Shown piece by piece: positions 1 to 6,946 of a stretch of DNA of 11,670 nucleotides; position 1 is the stretch's first letter, and each line of letters opens with the position of its first letter. Where the stretch lies: NCBI GenBank assembly GCA_013813605.1, contig JACCRL010000113.1:1-11670 (forward strand). Direction: 5' to 3'. The position numbers and the translations under genes were made by a program. The DNA is from Gemmatimonadaceae bacterium (GTDB lineage: Bacteria > Gemmatimonadota > Gemmatimonadetes > Gemmatimonadales > Gemmatimonadaceae). The notes below the pieces were generated by a model, which worked only from the letters and a program-made list of their open reading frames with translations, made no database searches and was not told the origin of the DNA.

Positions 1-1
1 C

Positions 2-1819
2 GACCTGGTCGATCCCGGCACGGGCCGGGTATCCGGACAGCTCGATGCGCGCGCGGTGTGGGAGAAGATGATCGTCGGAGCGTGGCGGACGGGCGAGCCC
101 GGCTGCTTCTTCATCGACGAGGCGAACCGGCACAACCCCGTTCCGCACGTGGGGTCCTACGAAGCGACCAACCCCTGCGGCGAGCAGCCGCTCCTCCCTT
201 ATGACGTCTGCAACCTCGGCTCGATCAACGTCGGTTACTACGTGACTGAAGGCGTGCTTGACTGGGATTCGCTGAAGCGCGACATCCACCTTTCGACGCA
301 CTTTCTCGACAACATCATCGACGTCAACAAGTATCCGCTGCCGGAGATCGACGCGCTTTCGAAGCGCATCCGCCGCATCGGTTTCGGCATCATGGGGTTC
401 GCCGACGCGCTGGTACGACTCGGAATCCCCTATGACAGCCCCGAGGGCGTGGAGTTCGGGCGCGAGCTGCAGAAGTTCATCGACATCGAGTCGAAGCGGG
501 AAAGCGAGCGGCTCGCCAATGAGCGCGGACCGTTCCCCGAGTGGGCACGCTCCATCTGGGGCCCGGACGAAACCTGCGCGCGCGACAAGAGCGGGAATCG
601 CATCCGTCCGATGCAGCTCCTCCGCAACTGCAACGTCAACACGATCGCACCCACCGGAACGATCTCGATAATCGCCGGCTGCTCTTCGGGAATCGAGCCG
701 CTGTTCGCGGTAGCGTTCATGCGCAACCAGGCCGGCGCGCAGATGCCCGACGTCAACGAGGATTTCATCGCAATCGCAAAGCGGGAAGGCTGGTACTCCG
801 CGGATCTCATGGAGCGGATTGCCAGAGAAGGCCACATCCACTTCGACGAGGTTCCGAAAAACTGGCAGCGCGTGTTCGTCACGGCACACGACATCACGCC
901 GGAGTGGCACGTGCGCATGCAGGCCGCTTTCCAGGAGAACTGCGACTCGGCCATCTCCAAGACGACAAACTTCCCCCACGCCGCGACGCCGGAAGACGTG
1001 CGTGCGATCTATGAGTTCGCTTACGCGATGAAGTGCAAGGGCGTTACCGTGTACCGCGACGGCTCGCGCGACAACCAGGTGCTATCCACCGGTGCGACCG
1101 AGCAGGCCAAGGCCGAGCGTGACGGCAAGGCCGGAGCGCGTCGCGAGATGGGTGAGCTGCACGGCACGATCGCCGAGCTGAACGCGGAGATAACGCGCCT
1201 GAGGGAGGCACTGTTCGGTGCCGAGGCGGAAAATCTCCAACGCCGGGCCAAGCGGGCGCGGCCGGACACGCTGCGCGGCATCACTACCCGCATCGAGACA
1301 CCTCTCGGCACCATGTTCCTCAACATCACCGAGGACGAAAAGGGCCAGCCGTTCGAGGTTTTCATAAATCTCGGCAAGGCGGGCGGCGCGGCAATGGCCG
1401 ATGCGGAGGCAATGGGACGCCTGATATCGCTGGCGCTCCGCTCCGGCATTCCGATCCGTGAAGTTCACCGCCAGCTGCGCGGCATCGCATCGGACAAGGC
1501 GATCGGACTGGGCCCCAACAAGGTGCTGTCCGTTCCCGATGCAATCGGCATCGCGCTCGAGAAATGGATTCGCGAGAAGCAGGGCGTCCAGCAGGATCTT
1601 CTTGCGCCGAACGCGCCGCCTTCGGGACTTGTCGAGGTGGTGCTACCGGCCCCCGCGCCCGTAACCGGGTCGGCGGGCGGTGCCGAGCCGCAGTATGGCT
1701 TCGACCCAATCAATCGTGGCGAGTCGTTCATCGGCACGTGCCCCGACTGCGGCAGCTCGCTGGAGATGGCCGAGGGGTGCGCAAAGTGTCACGTCTGCGG
1801 ATTCTCGGAATGCGGGTGA
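2..1819 (+). CDS. nrdJ: Vitamin B12-dependent (class II) ribonucleoside-diphosphate reductase, C-terminal part, 5' truncated
   Basis: Reduces ribonucleotides to deoxyribonucleotides in the cytoplasm using adenosylcobalamin to make a thiyl radical. The frame is open from base 2, so the true start and roughly the first third of the protein lie outside the window; the GTG at 56 is only the first internal start-like codon. Residues below are counted from that GTG. NPCGEQPL (39-46) holds the thiyl-radical Cys41 with its Asn and Glu partners, and Cys52 in VCNLGSIN matches the second active-site cysteine. APTGTISIIAGCSSGIEP is the phosphate-binding region. After VYRDGSRDNQVL comes a heptad-patterned linker (about 365-395), then the TSCPD domain (about 407-510, FEVFINLGKAGG, GLGPNKVLSVPDAIG). 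A six-cysteine tail ends in CGFSEC, whose CX4C spacing fits the C-terminal redox pair of class II enzymes. The gene is followed by an intrinsic terminator. Identity is secure; only the missing 5' end limits it. Confidence 0.96.
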   Translation, partial: DLVDPGTGRVSGQLDARAVWEKMIVGAWRTGEPGCFFIDEANRHNPVPHVGSYEATNPCGEQPLLPYDVCNLGSINVGYYVTEGVLDWDSLKRDIHLSTHFLDNIIDVNKYPLPEIDALSKRIRRIGFGIMGFADALVRLGIPYDSPEGVEFGRELQKFIDIESKRESERLANERGPFPEWARSIWGPDETCARDKSGNRIRPMQLLRNCNVNTIAPTGTISIIAGCSSGIEPLFAVAFMRNQAGAQMPDVNEDFIAIAKREGWYSADLMERIAREGHIHFDEVPKNWQRVFVTAHDITPEWHVRMQAAFQENCDSAISKTTNFPHAATPEDVRAIYEFAYAMKCKGVTVYRDGSRDNQVLSTGATEQAKAERDGKAGARREMGELHGTIAELNAEITRLREALFGAEAENLQRRAKRARPDTLRGITTRIETPLGTMFLNITEDEKGQPFEVFINLGKAGGAAMADAEAMGRLISLALRSGIPIREVHRQLRGIASDKAIGLGPNKVLSVPDAIGIALEKWIREKQGVQQDLLAPNAPPSGLVEVVLPAPAPVTGSAGGAEPQYGFDPINRGESFIGTCPDCGSSLEMAEGCAKCHVCGFSECG

Positions 1820-1847
1820 CGTAGGTGGGCTACTGTCCCGGGAAAGA

Positions 1848-1876
1848 CCGCCGCCTCGCCGCGGCGGTTTTTTTTT
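1848..1876 (+). terminator. Rho-independent terminator after nrdJ
   Basis: A perfect 7-bp GC stem, ccgccgc (1848-1854) and gcggcgg (1861-1867) with a 6-base loop, is followed at once by nine T (1868-1876). A-rich bases just before the stem (1843-1847) can pair with part of the T tract and lengthen the helix. It begins 28 bases after the nrdJ stop, so it should end that transcript and insulate the next genes. Confidence 0.93.
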
Positions 1877-1993
1877 GCTCGGAAGTCCCGGATCGGGTGA
1901 GCCGACGGGCGAAAATCGTTGCGCTCCCATTGCCCCGCGGTCAACTTTCAGCTGTCCCGAATCCGTTCCGACCACCCTTACAGGATCCGCTCC

Positions 1994-2185
1994 ATGGACG
2001 ACAGAAAACTCGCCGCGCTGGCGAAAAAGAATGCCGCCAAGTCGGGGACGACATCCTCCGTTCCCAAGGGCTTCGGCAAGAAGTACGACAAGAACCTGCC
2101 TGATACGCCCACCGATGAGGCGTCACTGAAGGAAATTGACAGGGCCGATCGCTTCTTTTCCGAGATGAAGAAACGCGAATTCTAG
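1994..2185 (+). CDS. Small basic hypothetical protein (63 aa)
   Basis: Not recognised. The ORF is open back to 1919, but I choose the ATG at 1994 because AGGA at 1982-1985 lies 8 bases upstream and the codons before it look non-coding. The 63-residue product is highly charged and Lys-rich, has no cysteine, no signal peptide and no membrane segment. A Lys/Gly/Asp middle (PKGFGKKYDKNLPDTP) looks disordered, and a C-terminal stretch from about residue 41 (ASLKEIDRADRFFSEMKKRE) could be an amphipathic helix. It sits alone between the nrdJ terminator and the DUF2911 gene, 28 bases before the latter's start, so the two may be co-transcribed. Support is the plausible ribosome site, gene-like composition and placement between two real genes; function is unknown. 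Confidence 0.6.
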   Translation: MDDRKLAALAKKNAAKSGTTSSVPKGFGKKYDKNLPDTPTDEASLKEIDRADRFFSEMKKREF

Positions 2186-2213
2186 TTTTACACCTGAACC
2201 GAATGGAGAGATG

Positions 2214-2870
2214 ATGTCCCGTTTTCGTCTTCTTGCCGTATCCGCCCTTTCCGTCGCCGCCTTCGGGATGGCCGGCGCTCAGGGACAGCCGGTTCCCGCG
2301 CCTCAGCCCGCGCCGCAGCGGCAGCCGGTGACCCCGCGCGTTGCGCAGAGCACGCGCGCGAGCGTCGAGGCGCTCATTAACGTGCGCATGATCGGTGGCA
2401 ACTGGGTTCCCGCCGCCACTCTCGCCGGGCCCGCCCGCATCGCGATCGAATACGGCCAGCCCCACGCGCGCGGCCGCAACGTAATCGGCCTCAAGGATGT
2501 TGTGCCGTGGGATACGGCCTGGCGTAGCGGCGCCAACATGGCGACGCAGCTCACGACCGAAGTCGACATCACGATCGGCAATACCTTCGTTCCGCGCGGC
2601 ATCTACACGCTGTATTCCTATCCGAGCCGGGCTGGGTGGAAGCTGATCGTAAATCGCCAGGTTTTGCAATGGGGAACCGACTACGATTCCCGCCAGGACC
2701 TTGCACGTATCGATCTGCGCTCGCGCACGCTTGCCGAGCCGCTCGAGACCCTGACGTACTGGATCGTTCCCGCGGTCGAGACCGGGACATCCACGACACT
2801 GCCACACGGCGTGCTCAAGTTTGCGTGGGGCAATGTCGAAGTCTCGACAGACTGGAGAGTCGGGCGGTAA
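2214..2870 (+). CDS. DUF2911 family secreted protein
   Basis: Function unknown. The DUF2911 family is common in Bacteroidetes, Gemmatimonadetes and related environmental bacteria and is usually exported. Two ATGs occur in tandem (2211 and 2214); I prefer 2214 because GGAGAG (2205-2210) then has workable spacing, while it abuts 2211. Residues 1-22 form a Sec signal peptide: positive n-region with Arg3 and Arg5, hydrophobic core, and likely cleavage after Ala-Gly-Ala at 20-22. A Pro/Gln-rich linker (about 23-42) follows. The DUF2911 domain fills the rest, shown by the family pattern IAIEYGQPHARGRNV, WRSGANMATQL, PRGIYTLYSYP, W-K-L-I-V-N and QWGTDYD. No lipobox cysteine is seen, so a free periplasmic or secreted protein is more likely than a lipoprotein. 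The gene is 218 codons long, a normal size for the family. Confidence 0.9.
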   Translation: MSRFRLLAVSALSVAAFGMAGAQGQPVPAPQPAPQRQPVTPRVAQSTRASVEALINVRMIGGNWVPAATLAGPARIAIEYGQPHARGRNVIGLKDVVPWDTAWRSGANMATQLTTEVDITIGNTFVPRGIYTLYSYPSRAGWKLIVNRQVLQWGTDYDSRQDLARIDLRSRTLAEPLETLTYWIVPAVETGTSTTLPHGVLKFAWGNVEVSTDWRVGR

Positions 2871-2876
2871 TCGGAG

Positions 2877-2926
2877 GCTGAGATTTCCTCTCGCCCGGGT
2901 GTCGGGCGAGAGGAGTACCGCTCAGC
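2877..2926. terminator. Nested perfect hairpin between convergent genes, possible bidirectional terminator
   Basis: An 11-bp perfect stem (2887-2897 cctctcgcccg with 2903-2913 cgggcgagagg, loop ggtgt) lies inside a second 6-bp stem, gctgag (2877-2882) with ctcagc (2921-2926). It begins 6 bases after the DUF2911 stop, and its outer right arm contains the stop codon of the minus-strand gene. Its place between convergent genes argues for transcription termination or mRNA 3' protection. There is no T tract on either strand, so it is not a standard intrinsic terminator. Confidence 0.6.
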
Positions 2927-3545
2927 TGCGGTCGCCGCGCAATGTTTTCCGTTCCTGTTTCCCCTGCCTCGCTGAATCGCTGACCGGCACGTAATCCAGC
3001 TCTTTTCCGGAAGCGACCCGTCGGAGCATCAGGCCGCCGCGATACATGTCGCCCTGGCCGACGAAATCGACGGGAAAGAGCAGCCGCTCGCCGAAGATGG
3101 GCTCGAGCACCTCGACGTACTTGTCCGTTGCAACGCTGCCAAGGAGGACGACATCACAACGGCTGCCGATAGCCCCCGCCAGCGCGCGGGCGCTTCGTTC
3201 CAGTGGAAGCCGGTAGCGCGGCTCCTTTGCATCGATGGCGACTTCCGCGAACCGCTTCAGGTCAGCGAGTGAGATGGGGCGTTCCGGGTCGCTCAACCCA
3301 TCCGTCGGCGTGATGATGTGGATACCGCTAACCCCGTTCGGTGGGCGGGCGAACTCCCTGGCATACGTGAGCTTGCCGCGAAAATAAAGACCGCTCAGGA
3401 AGCTGAACACCTCGCCGAGTGGTGCGCCTGCCGCTGTCCGGACCTTGAGGGCGAGGACGAATTCGGCGCTGTCGTTATAAACCAGCCCGGCGCGCTTGCC
3501 GGCGCTGCTTGCTGGCGAAAGGAGAAAAATTAGTGGCGTCCGCAC
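2922..3545 (-). CDS. Conserved-looking hypothetical protein (about 207 aa)
   Basis: I do not recognise a named domain, although the protein looks like a globular, soluble, conserved family. Starting from GTG at 3545-3543 it reads MRTPLIFLLSPASSAGKR, a hydrophobic beta-strand ending in LSPAS that recalls nucleotide-binding or YaaA/DUF6884-like beginnings. FSFLSGLYFRGK lies near residues 47-58, GIHIITPTDGL near 75, VVLLGSVATDKY near 132-143, GERLLFPVDFVGQGDMYRGG near 152-171, and the tail is basic. There is no signal peptide or membrane helix. The frame stays open up to 3764, but that extension overlaps the transaldolase gene and has a Ser/Arg-rich antisense-like composition, so I exclude it. 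No clear Shine-Dalgarno precedes the GTG; the transcript may be leaderless or nearly so. The gene diverges from the tal operon and converges on DUF2911. Confidence 0.78.
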   Translation of the reverse strand: MRTPLIFLLSPASSAGKRAGLVYNDSAEFVLALKVRTAAGAPLGEVFSFLSGLYFRGKLTYAREFARPPNGVSGIHIITPTDGLSDPERPISLADLKRFAEVAIDAKEPRYRLPLERSARALAGAIGSRCDVVLLGSVATDKYVEVLEPIFGERLLFPVDFVGQGDMYRGGLMLRRVASGKELDYVPVSDSARQGKQERKTLRGDRS

Positions 3546-3627
3546 CGCCGCCCGATTCGCAATTTTTTCGCCGTTTGAAGCGAGCGCCAAACGCCTTCGG
3601 CGGTTAAAATTGGAAGAGGAGGGTGAC
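3546..3627. promoter_or_regulatory. Divergent intergenic region expected to hold promoters for tal operon and minus-strand gene
   Basis: This 82-base gap separates two divergent starts, so transcription of the long + strand cluster very probably begins here or just inside the minus-strand gene. It has an AT-rich patch (aattttttcg, 3561-3570), a 6-bp inverted pair cgtttg/caaacg (3572-3577, 3588-3593) and a TAAAAT hexamer at 3605-3610 that could serve as a -10 element, but no well-spaced -35 match. No sigma54 GG/GC element is visible. Assignment rests mainly on geometry. Confidence 0.4.
3617..3622 (+). promoter_or_regulatory. Strong Shine-Dalgarno that fixes the tal start
   Basis: AGGAGG within GAGGAGGG lies 5 bases before the ATG at 3628. 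It is the strongest ribosome site in the window and shows that the in-frame upstream extension of the transaldolase frame (to 3496) is not translated as part of the protein. Confidence 0.9.
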
Positions 3628-4764
3628 ATGGCCAATAACAGACTAAAAGCGCTCCGCGACGCCGGGCAGTCGATCTGGCTCGACAGCATCGATCGCACGA
3701 TGCTCCACGACGGCGACCTCGAGCGCCGCATTCGCGACGACGCGCTGACGGGCATGACATCCAACCCGACGATTTTCCAGAAAGCGCTGTCTCAGGGCAC
3801 TGCCTACGACGAGCAGCTGCTGGGGGCGCCGGACGGACTGGAGAGCTGGCAGCTGTTCGAGCTGGTCGAGACGCAGGATGTGCGCGATGCATGCGACCGC
3901 TTCGCTGGAGTTTTCAGCTCGACGCGCGGCGCCGACGGTTATGTGTCCATCGAGGTTTCACCCGGCGTGTCGGGTAGCGCCGACGACACCCTTGAGGAAG
4001 CACGGCGTCTTTGGAAGGCAGTCGACCGCCCGAACGTAATGGTGAAGGTTCCGGGCACGGAGCAGGGGGCAGTCGCCGTCCGCCGTCTGATCGGCGACGG
4101 GATCAACGTCAACATTACGCTTCTTTTCGCGATCTCGGCCCATGAACGCGTGATCGAGGCGTACCTCGCCGGCCTCGAAGACCGCGTCAAGGCGCACAAG
4201 CCCGTCGACGGGCTGGCCTCTGTCGCCAGCTTTTTCATCAGCCGTGTTGATACGGAAGTAGACAAGCGGCTCGATGCGCTCGCCGCAAAGGCGTCGCCCG
4301 CTGAAGCAGAAAGGCTTGGAATGCTGAAGGGGCGTGCGGCAATCGCAAACGCCAAGCTTGCCTACAAGCTCTTTCGAGAGAAGTTTTCCGGCCCGCGCTG
4401 GGAGGCGCTCGCGAAAGAGGGCGCCCGCGTGCAACGGCCGCTCTGGGCGAGCACGAGCACGAAGAACCCCGCCTACCGTGATGTCATGTACGTGGAGGAG
4501 CTGATCGGTCCCGATACGGTGAACACGATGCCGCCCGCGACGATCGATGCGTTCAGGGACCACGGCGCCGTCTCACGCACCGTTACCCAGAAAGTGCCGG
4601 CGGCGGAGGGAGTTCTGCGCGAAATCGAGGCGGCGGGAATCTCGATGAAAGCTGTGACCGATCTGCTGCTCGAGGAGGGAATCGCGAGCTTCCAGAAGTC
4701 GTTCGACGAGTTGATCGGCGGCCTCGAGGCAAAGGCCGGAACACTGGCACCAGGCGGGAAGTGA
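3628..4764 (+). CDS. tal: Transaldolase
   Basis: Moves a dihydroxyacetone unit between sedoheptulose-7-P and glyceraldehyde-3-P to give erythrose-4-P and fructose-6-P in the non-oxidative pentose phosphate pathway; cytoplasmic TIM barrel. The start is the ATG with an AGGAGG site 5 bases upstream. At 378 residues it has the size of the longer transaldolase type found in actinobacteria and in Tal-Pgi fusions. Catalytic residues are visible by family pattern: Asp19 in SIWLDSIDR, Glu109 in VSIEVSPG and the Schiff-base Lys140 in VMVKVPGTEQG. Also present are LTGMTSNPTIF, NVNITLLFAIS, SVASFFISRVD and the LWASTSTKNPAY block that binds the sugar phosphate end. The last four bases (GTGA) are shared with the pyruvate kinase start, indicating translational coupling. 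It is the first gene of a cluster that also carries pgi, which in many bacteria is fused to this transaldolase type. Confidence 0.96.
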   Translation: MANNRLKALRDAGQSIWLDSIDRTMLHDGDLERRIRDDALTGMTSNPTIFQKALSQGTAYDEQLLGAPDGLESWQLFELVETQDVRDACDRFAGVFSSTRGADGYVSIEVSPGVSGSADDTLEEARRLWKAVDRPNVMVKVPGTEQGAVAVRRLIGDGINVNITLLFAISAHERVIEAYLAGLEDRVKAHKPVDGLASVASFFISRVDTEVDKRLDALAAKASPAEAERLGMLKGRAAIANAKLAYKLFREKFSGPRWEALAKEGARVQRPLWASTSTKNPAYRDVMYVEELIGPDTVNTMPPATIDAFRDHGAVSRTVTQKVPAAEGVLREIEAAGISMKAVTDLLLEEGIASFQKSFDELIGGLEAKAGTLAPGGK

Positions 4765-6170
4765 CCGGCGTCTACATACCGCGCACGAAAATCGTATGTA
4801 CGCTGGGTCCGGCCACCTCGACCAGCGATGCGATCAGGGGGTTGCTCGAAGCCGGAATGAACGTGGCCCGGGTGAACTTCTCGCACGGTACCCACGAGCA
4901 GCACGCCCAAACAATTGAATTGGTTCGCCGCCTCGCCGACCAGGCGGGGCGGCCGGTCGCGGTTCTGGGAGATCTGCAGGGTCCGCGCATCCGCATCGGC
5001 GACCTTGCGTCGCCTATCATGCTTACCGTCGGCGACGACATGACGCTCGTGCACGAGGGTGAGGAGCGGCCGGGTGAAGTCCCCGTCACCTACTCGCAGC
5101 TGGCCGTGGACGTTCACGTGGGCGACCGCATCCTGATCGACGATGGGCTCATCGAGCTCGTCGCGCTTGAGGTGGAGGACGCGCGCGTGAAGGCCCGCGT
5201 CCTCCACGGTGGCGAGCTGAAAAGCCACAAGGGCCTCAACCTCCCCGGCATTCAGGTGTCGGCGCCCTCCATCACGGAGAAGGATCTCGCGGACATCACC
5301 TTCGCCGTCGAGCACGAGGTCGACTACCTCGCCCTCAGCTTCGTCCGGCGCGCCGAGGACATCGATTCGCTCCGGAAGCTGGTGCCAAAGTCGGTCCTCG
5401 TGATCGCCAAGATCGAGAAGGACGTCGCGCTCACGAACATCGAGTCGATCGTGCGCGCATCCGACGGCGTGATGGTCGCCCGCGGCGACCTCGGTGTAGA
5501 GCTGCCCTTTGAAGCGGTGCCGGGCGCGCAGAAGCGTATCATCGGACTCGCCAACAAGTTCGGCCGACCGGTCATTACCGCGACGCAGATGCTCGAGTCG
5601 ATGATCTCGCACCCACGGCCGACGCGTGCCGAAGCGAGCGACGTCGCCAACGCGATTCTCGACGGTACCGACGCGGTGATGCTGTCGGCCGAGACCGCGG
5701 CCGGCGCATACCCGCGGCTCGCCGTCGAGGCGATGACCAGAATCATCAAGGAAGTCGAGCAGCATCCGCCGGGTGCGCTCTTTTCGGGCACGCACACCCA
5801 CGGAATCGTCACCACTGAAGTAGCAATCGCTGCCGCGACCGTCGCGGCAGTGTCCATGCTCGCGGCTCCTCTTGTCGTCGTCTTCACGAAGAGCGGCTTT
5901 ACGGCACGTGTCGTCTCGTCGCACCGCCCGGGCGTGCCGATACTCGCGCTCACCGACGAGGCGCGCACATACCGTCAGCTCGCGCTCGTGTGGGGGGTCG
6001 TGCCGCAGCTCGTTCCGCACTGCAACAGTTATGACGAAATGATGGAGCGCGCCAAGGCGGCCTCCGTCGAGCGCAAACTCGCTGCGGCGGGTGACCGGAT
6101 CATCGTCACGGCCGGCGTGCCGTTCGATACCCCCGGTACGACCAATCTCCTTAAAGTGGAAACCGTGTGA
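4761..6170 (+). CDS. pyk: Pyruvate kinase
   Basis: Converts PEP and ADP to pyruvate and ATP, the last step of glycolysis. The 469-residue length is normal for a single bacterial subunit with no extra PEP-utiliser domain. Visible features in order: TKIVCTLGPAT and ARVNFSHGT at the N-terminus, GDLQGPRIR, a B-domain around IDDGLIEL, catalytic Lys217 in VIAKIEKD, the metal-binding MVARGDLGVELP with Asp243, ITATQMLESMI, AILDGTDAVMLSAETAAGAYP, and a C-terminal domain with FTKSGFTARVVSSHRP. Start is GTG at 4761 in a GTGA overlap with tal, which implies coupled translation. The end overlaps the next gene in the same way. The active-site stretch reads KIEKDVAL where KIEN-x-EG-type sequences are usual, a mild deviation. 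Allosteric type cannot be told from sequence by eye. Confidence 0.96.
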   Translation: MTGVYIPRTKIVCTLGPATSTSDAIRGLLEAGMNVARVNFSHGTHEQHAQTIELVRRLADQAGRPVAVLGDLQGPRIRIGDLASPIMLTVGDDMTLVHEGEERPGEVPVTYSQLAVDVHVGDRILIDDGLIELVALEVEDARVKARVLHGGELKSHKGLNLPGIQVSAPSITEKDLADITFAVEHEVDYLALSFVRRAEDIDSLRKLVPKSVLVIAKIEKDVALTNIESIVRASDGVMVARGDLGVELPFEAVPGAQKRIIGLANKFGRPVITATQMLESMISHPRPTRAEASDVANAILDGTDAVMLSAETAAGAYPRLAVEAMTRIIKEVEQHPPGALFSGTHTHGIVTTEVAIAAATVAAVSMLAAPLVVVFTKSGFTARVVSSHRPGVPILALTDEARTYRQLALVWGVVPQLVPHCNSYDEMMERAKAASVERKLAAAGDRIIVTAGVPFDTPGTTNLLKVETV

Positions 6171-6946
6171 AGCTCGTTTTTCTGGGGACCGGAACAAGCT
6201 TCGGCGTTCCCCAGATCGGGTGCGGCTGCGACGTATGCCGGTCTCCTGACCCGCGCGACAAGAGAAGCAGGGTGGGCGCATTGGTCGAAACGGAGAGCGG
6301 CGCGCGAATCCTCATCGATACGCCGACGGAGCTGCGGCTCCAGCTCATCGCCGCGGGGGTCGACAGCGTCGATGCGGTGTTCTTCACCCATGACCACGCC
6401 GACCACGTGCACGGCATCGATGACCTTCGCGCGCTGTCGGTGCGCCGCAACGGGCCCATCGACATGTACGGCCCGCCGGACACGATGGACCGCCTGGCGC
6501 GCCGCTTCGCGTACATCTTCGACGAGACGATCCGTCCTGCCCCCGGTACCAGCAAACCGGAAGGCCGCGCCCACTCCATCGAGCCCGGCCAGACGCTCAG
6601 TGTCGGAGGCGCAATGGTGAAGGCAGTCGCCCTGCCGCACGGATCGATTTCCGTTTACGGTTACAGGATCGGCAAGCTCGCTTACGTAACCGACGCAAAG
6701 GAGCTTCCCGACGAAGCGGTGAAGGCTTTCAGGGGAGCCAGCGTGCTCGTACTGAATGCACTTCTCCGCAGCGAGCATCCAGGCCATTTCAGCATCTCGG
6801 AGGCAGTTCGCGCGGCGAAATTGATCGGCGCGCGCCAGACTTATCTGACCCACCTGACACACCACAACTCGCACGCCGCGCTCGAAGCCGAGCTGCCGGC
6901 CGGAATTGCGCCCGCATACGACGGGCTTGCCGTGAGCATAGACTGA
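6167..6946 (+). CDS. PhnP-like metallo-beta-lactamase-fold phosphodiesterase
   Basis: A 259-residue metallo-beta-lactamase-fold hydrolase closest by pattern to PhnP (phosphoribosyl 1,2-cyclic phosphate phosphodiesterase). The N-terminus FLGTGTSFGVPQIGCGCDVC carries the PhnP-type Cys-x-Cys-x2-Cys (Cys19, 21, 24), which in E. coli PhnP helps bind a structural zinc. THDHADH gives the metal ligands His75, His77, Asp79 and His80; LIDTPTELRLQL precedes it. KAVALPHGS and YVTDAKELPD supply a further His and Asp, and THLTHH lies near the C-terminus. Start is GTG at 6167, overlapping the pyk stop as GTGA; its own stop shares one base with the pgi ATG (TGATG). No phosphonate (phn) genes are in the window, so the natural substrate here is open; a cyclic sugar phosphate would fit the neighbours, but this is inference. 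Confidence 0.87.
   Translation: MKLVFLGTGTSFGVPQIGCGCDVCRSPDPRDKRSRVGALVETESGARILIDTPTELRLQLIAAGVDSVDAVFFTHDHADHVHGIDDLRALSVRRNGPIDMYGPPDTMDRLARRFAYIFDETIRPAPGTSKPEGRAHSIEPGQTLSVGGAMVKAVALPHGSISVYGYRIGKLAYVTDAKELPDEAVKAFRGASVLVLNALLRSEHPGHFSISEAVRAAKLIGARQTYLTHLTHHNSHAALEAELPAGIAPAYDGLAVSID

Noticed and set aside
905..920. tggcacgtgcgcatgc, resembling a sigma54 promoter
   Set aside because: The GG-GC spacing is one base too long and it lies inside the nrdJ coding region with no gene start downstream.
1825..2103. 92-codon + strand frame overlapping the small ORF
   Set aside because: It runs through the nrdJ terminator and has no Shine-Dalgarno; the frame starting at 1994 fits better.
3496..3627. 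In-frame N-terminal extension of transaldolase
   Set aside because: The AGGAGG site and ATG at 3628 match the family N-terminus; the extension overlaps the minus-strand gene and has no homologous look.
3546..3764. N-terminal extension of the minus-strand hypothetical gene
   Set aside because: The extra 73 codons are Ser/Arg-rich and overlap the start of tal; the conserved-looking protein begins at MRTPLIFLLSP.
5400..5435. Pyruvate kinase active-site stretch KIEKDVAL departing from the usual KIEN-type signature
   Set aside because: Lys217 and Glu219 are retained and all other motifs are normal, so this is ordinary family variation.
4473..6281. 602-codon open frame on the minus strand
   Set aside because: It lies antisense to tal and pyk, both of which have full catalytic motifs. 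Its product is Arg/His/Asp-rich with no recognisable domain, as expected from high-GC antisense frames.
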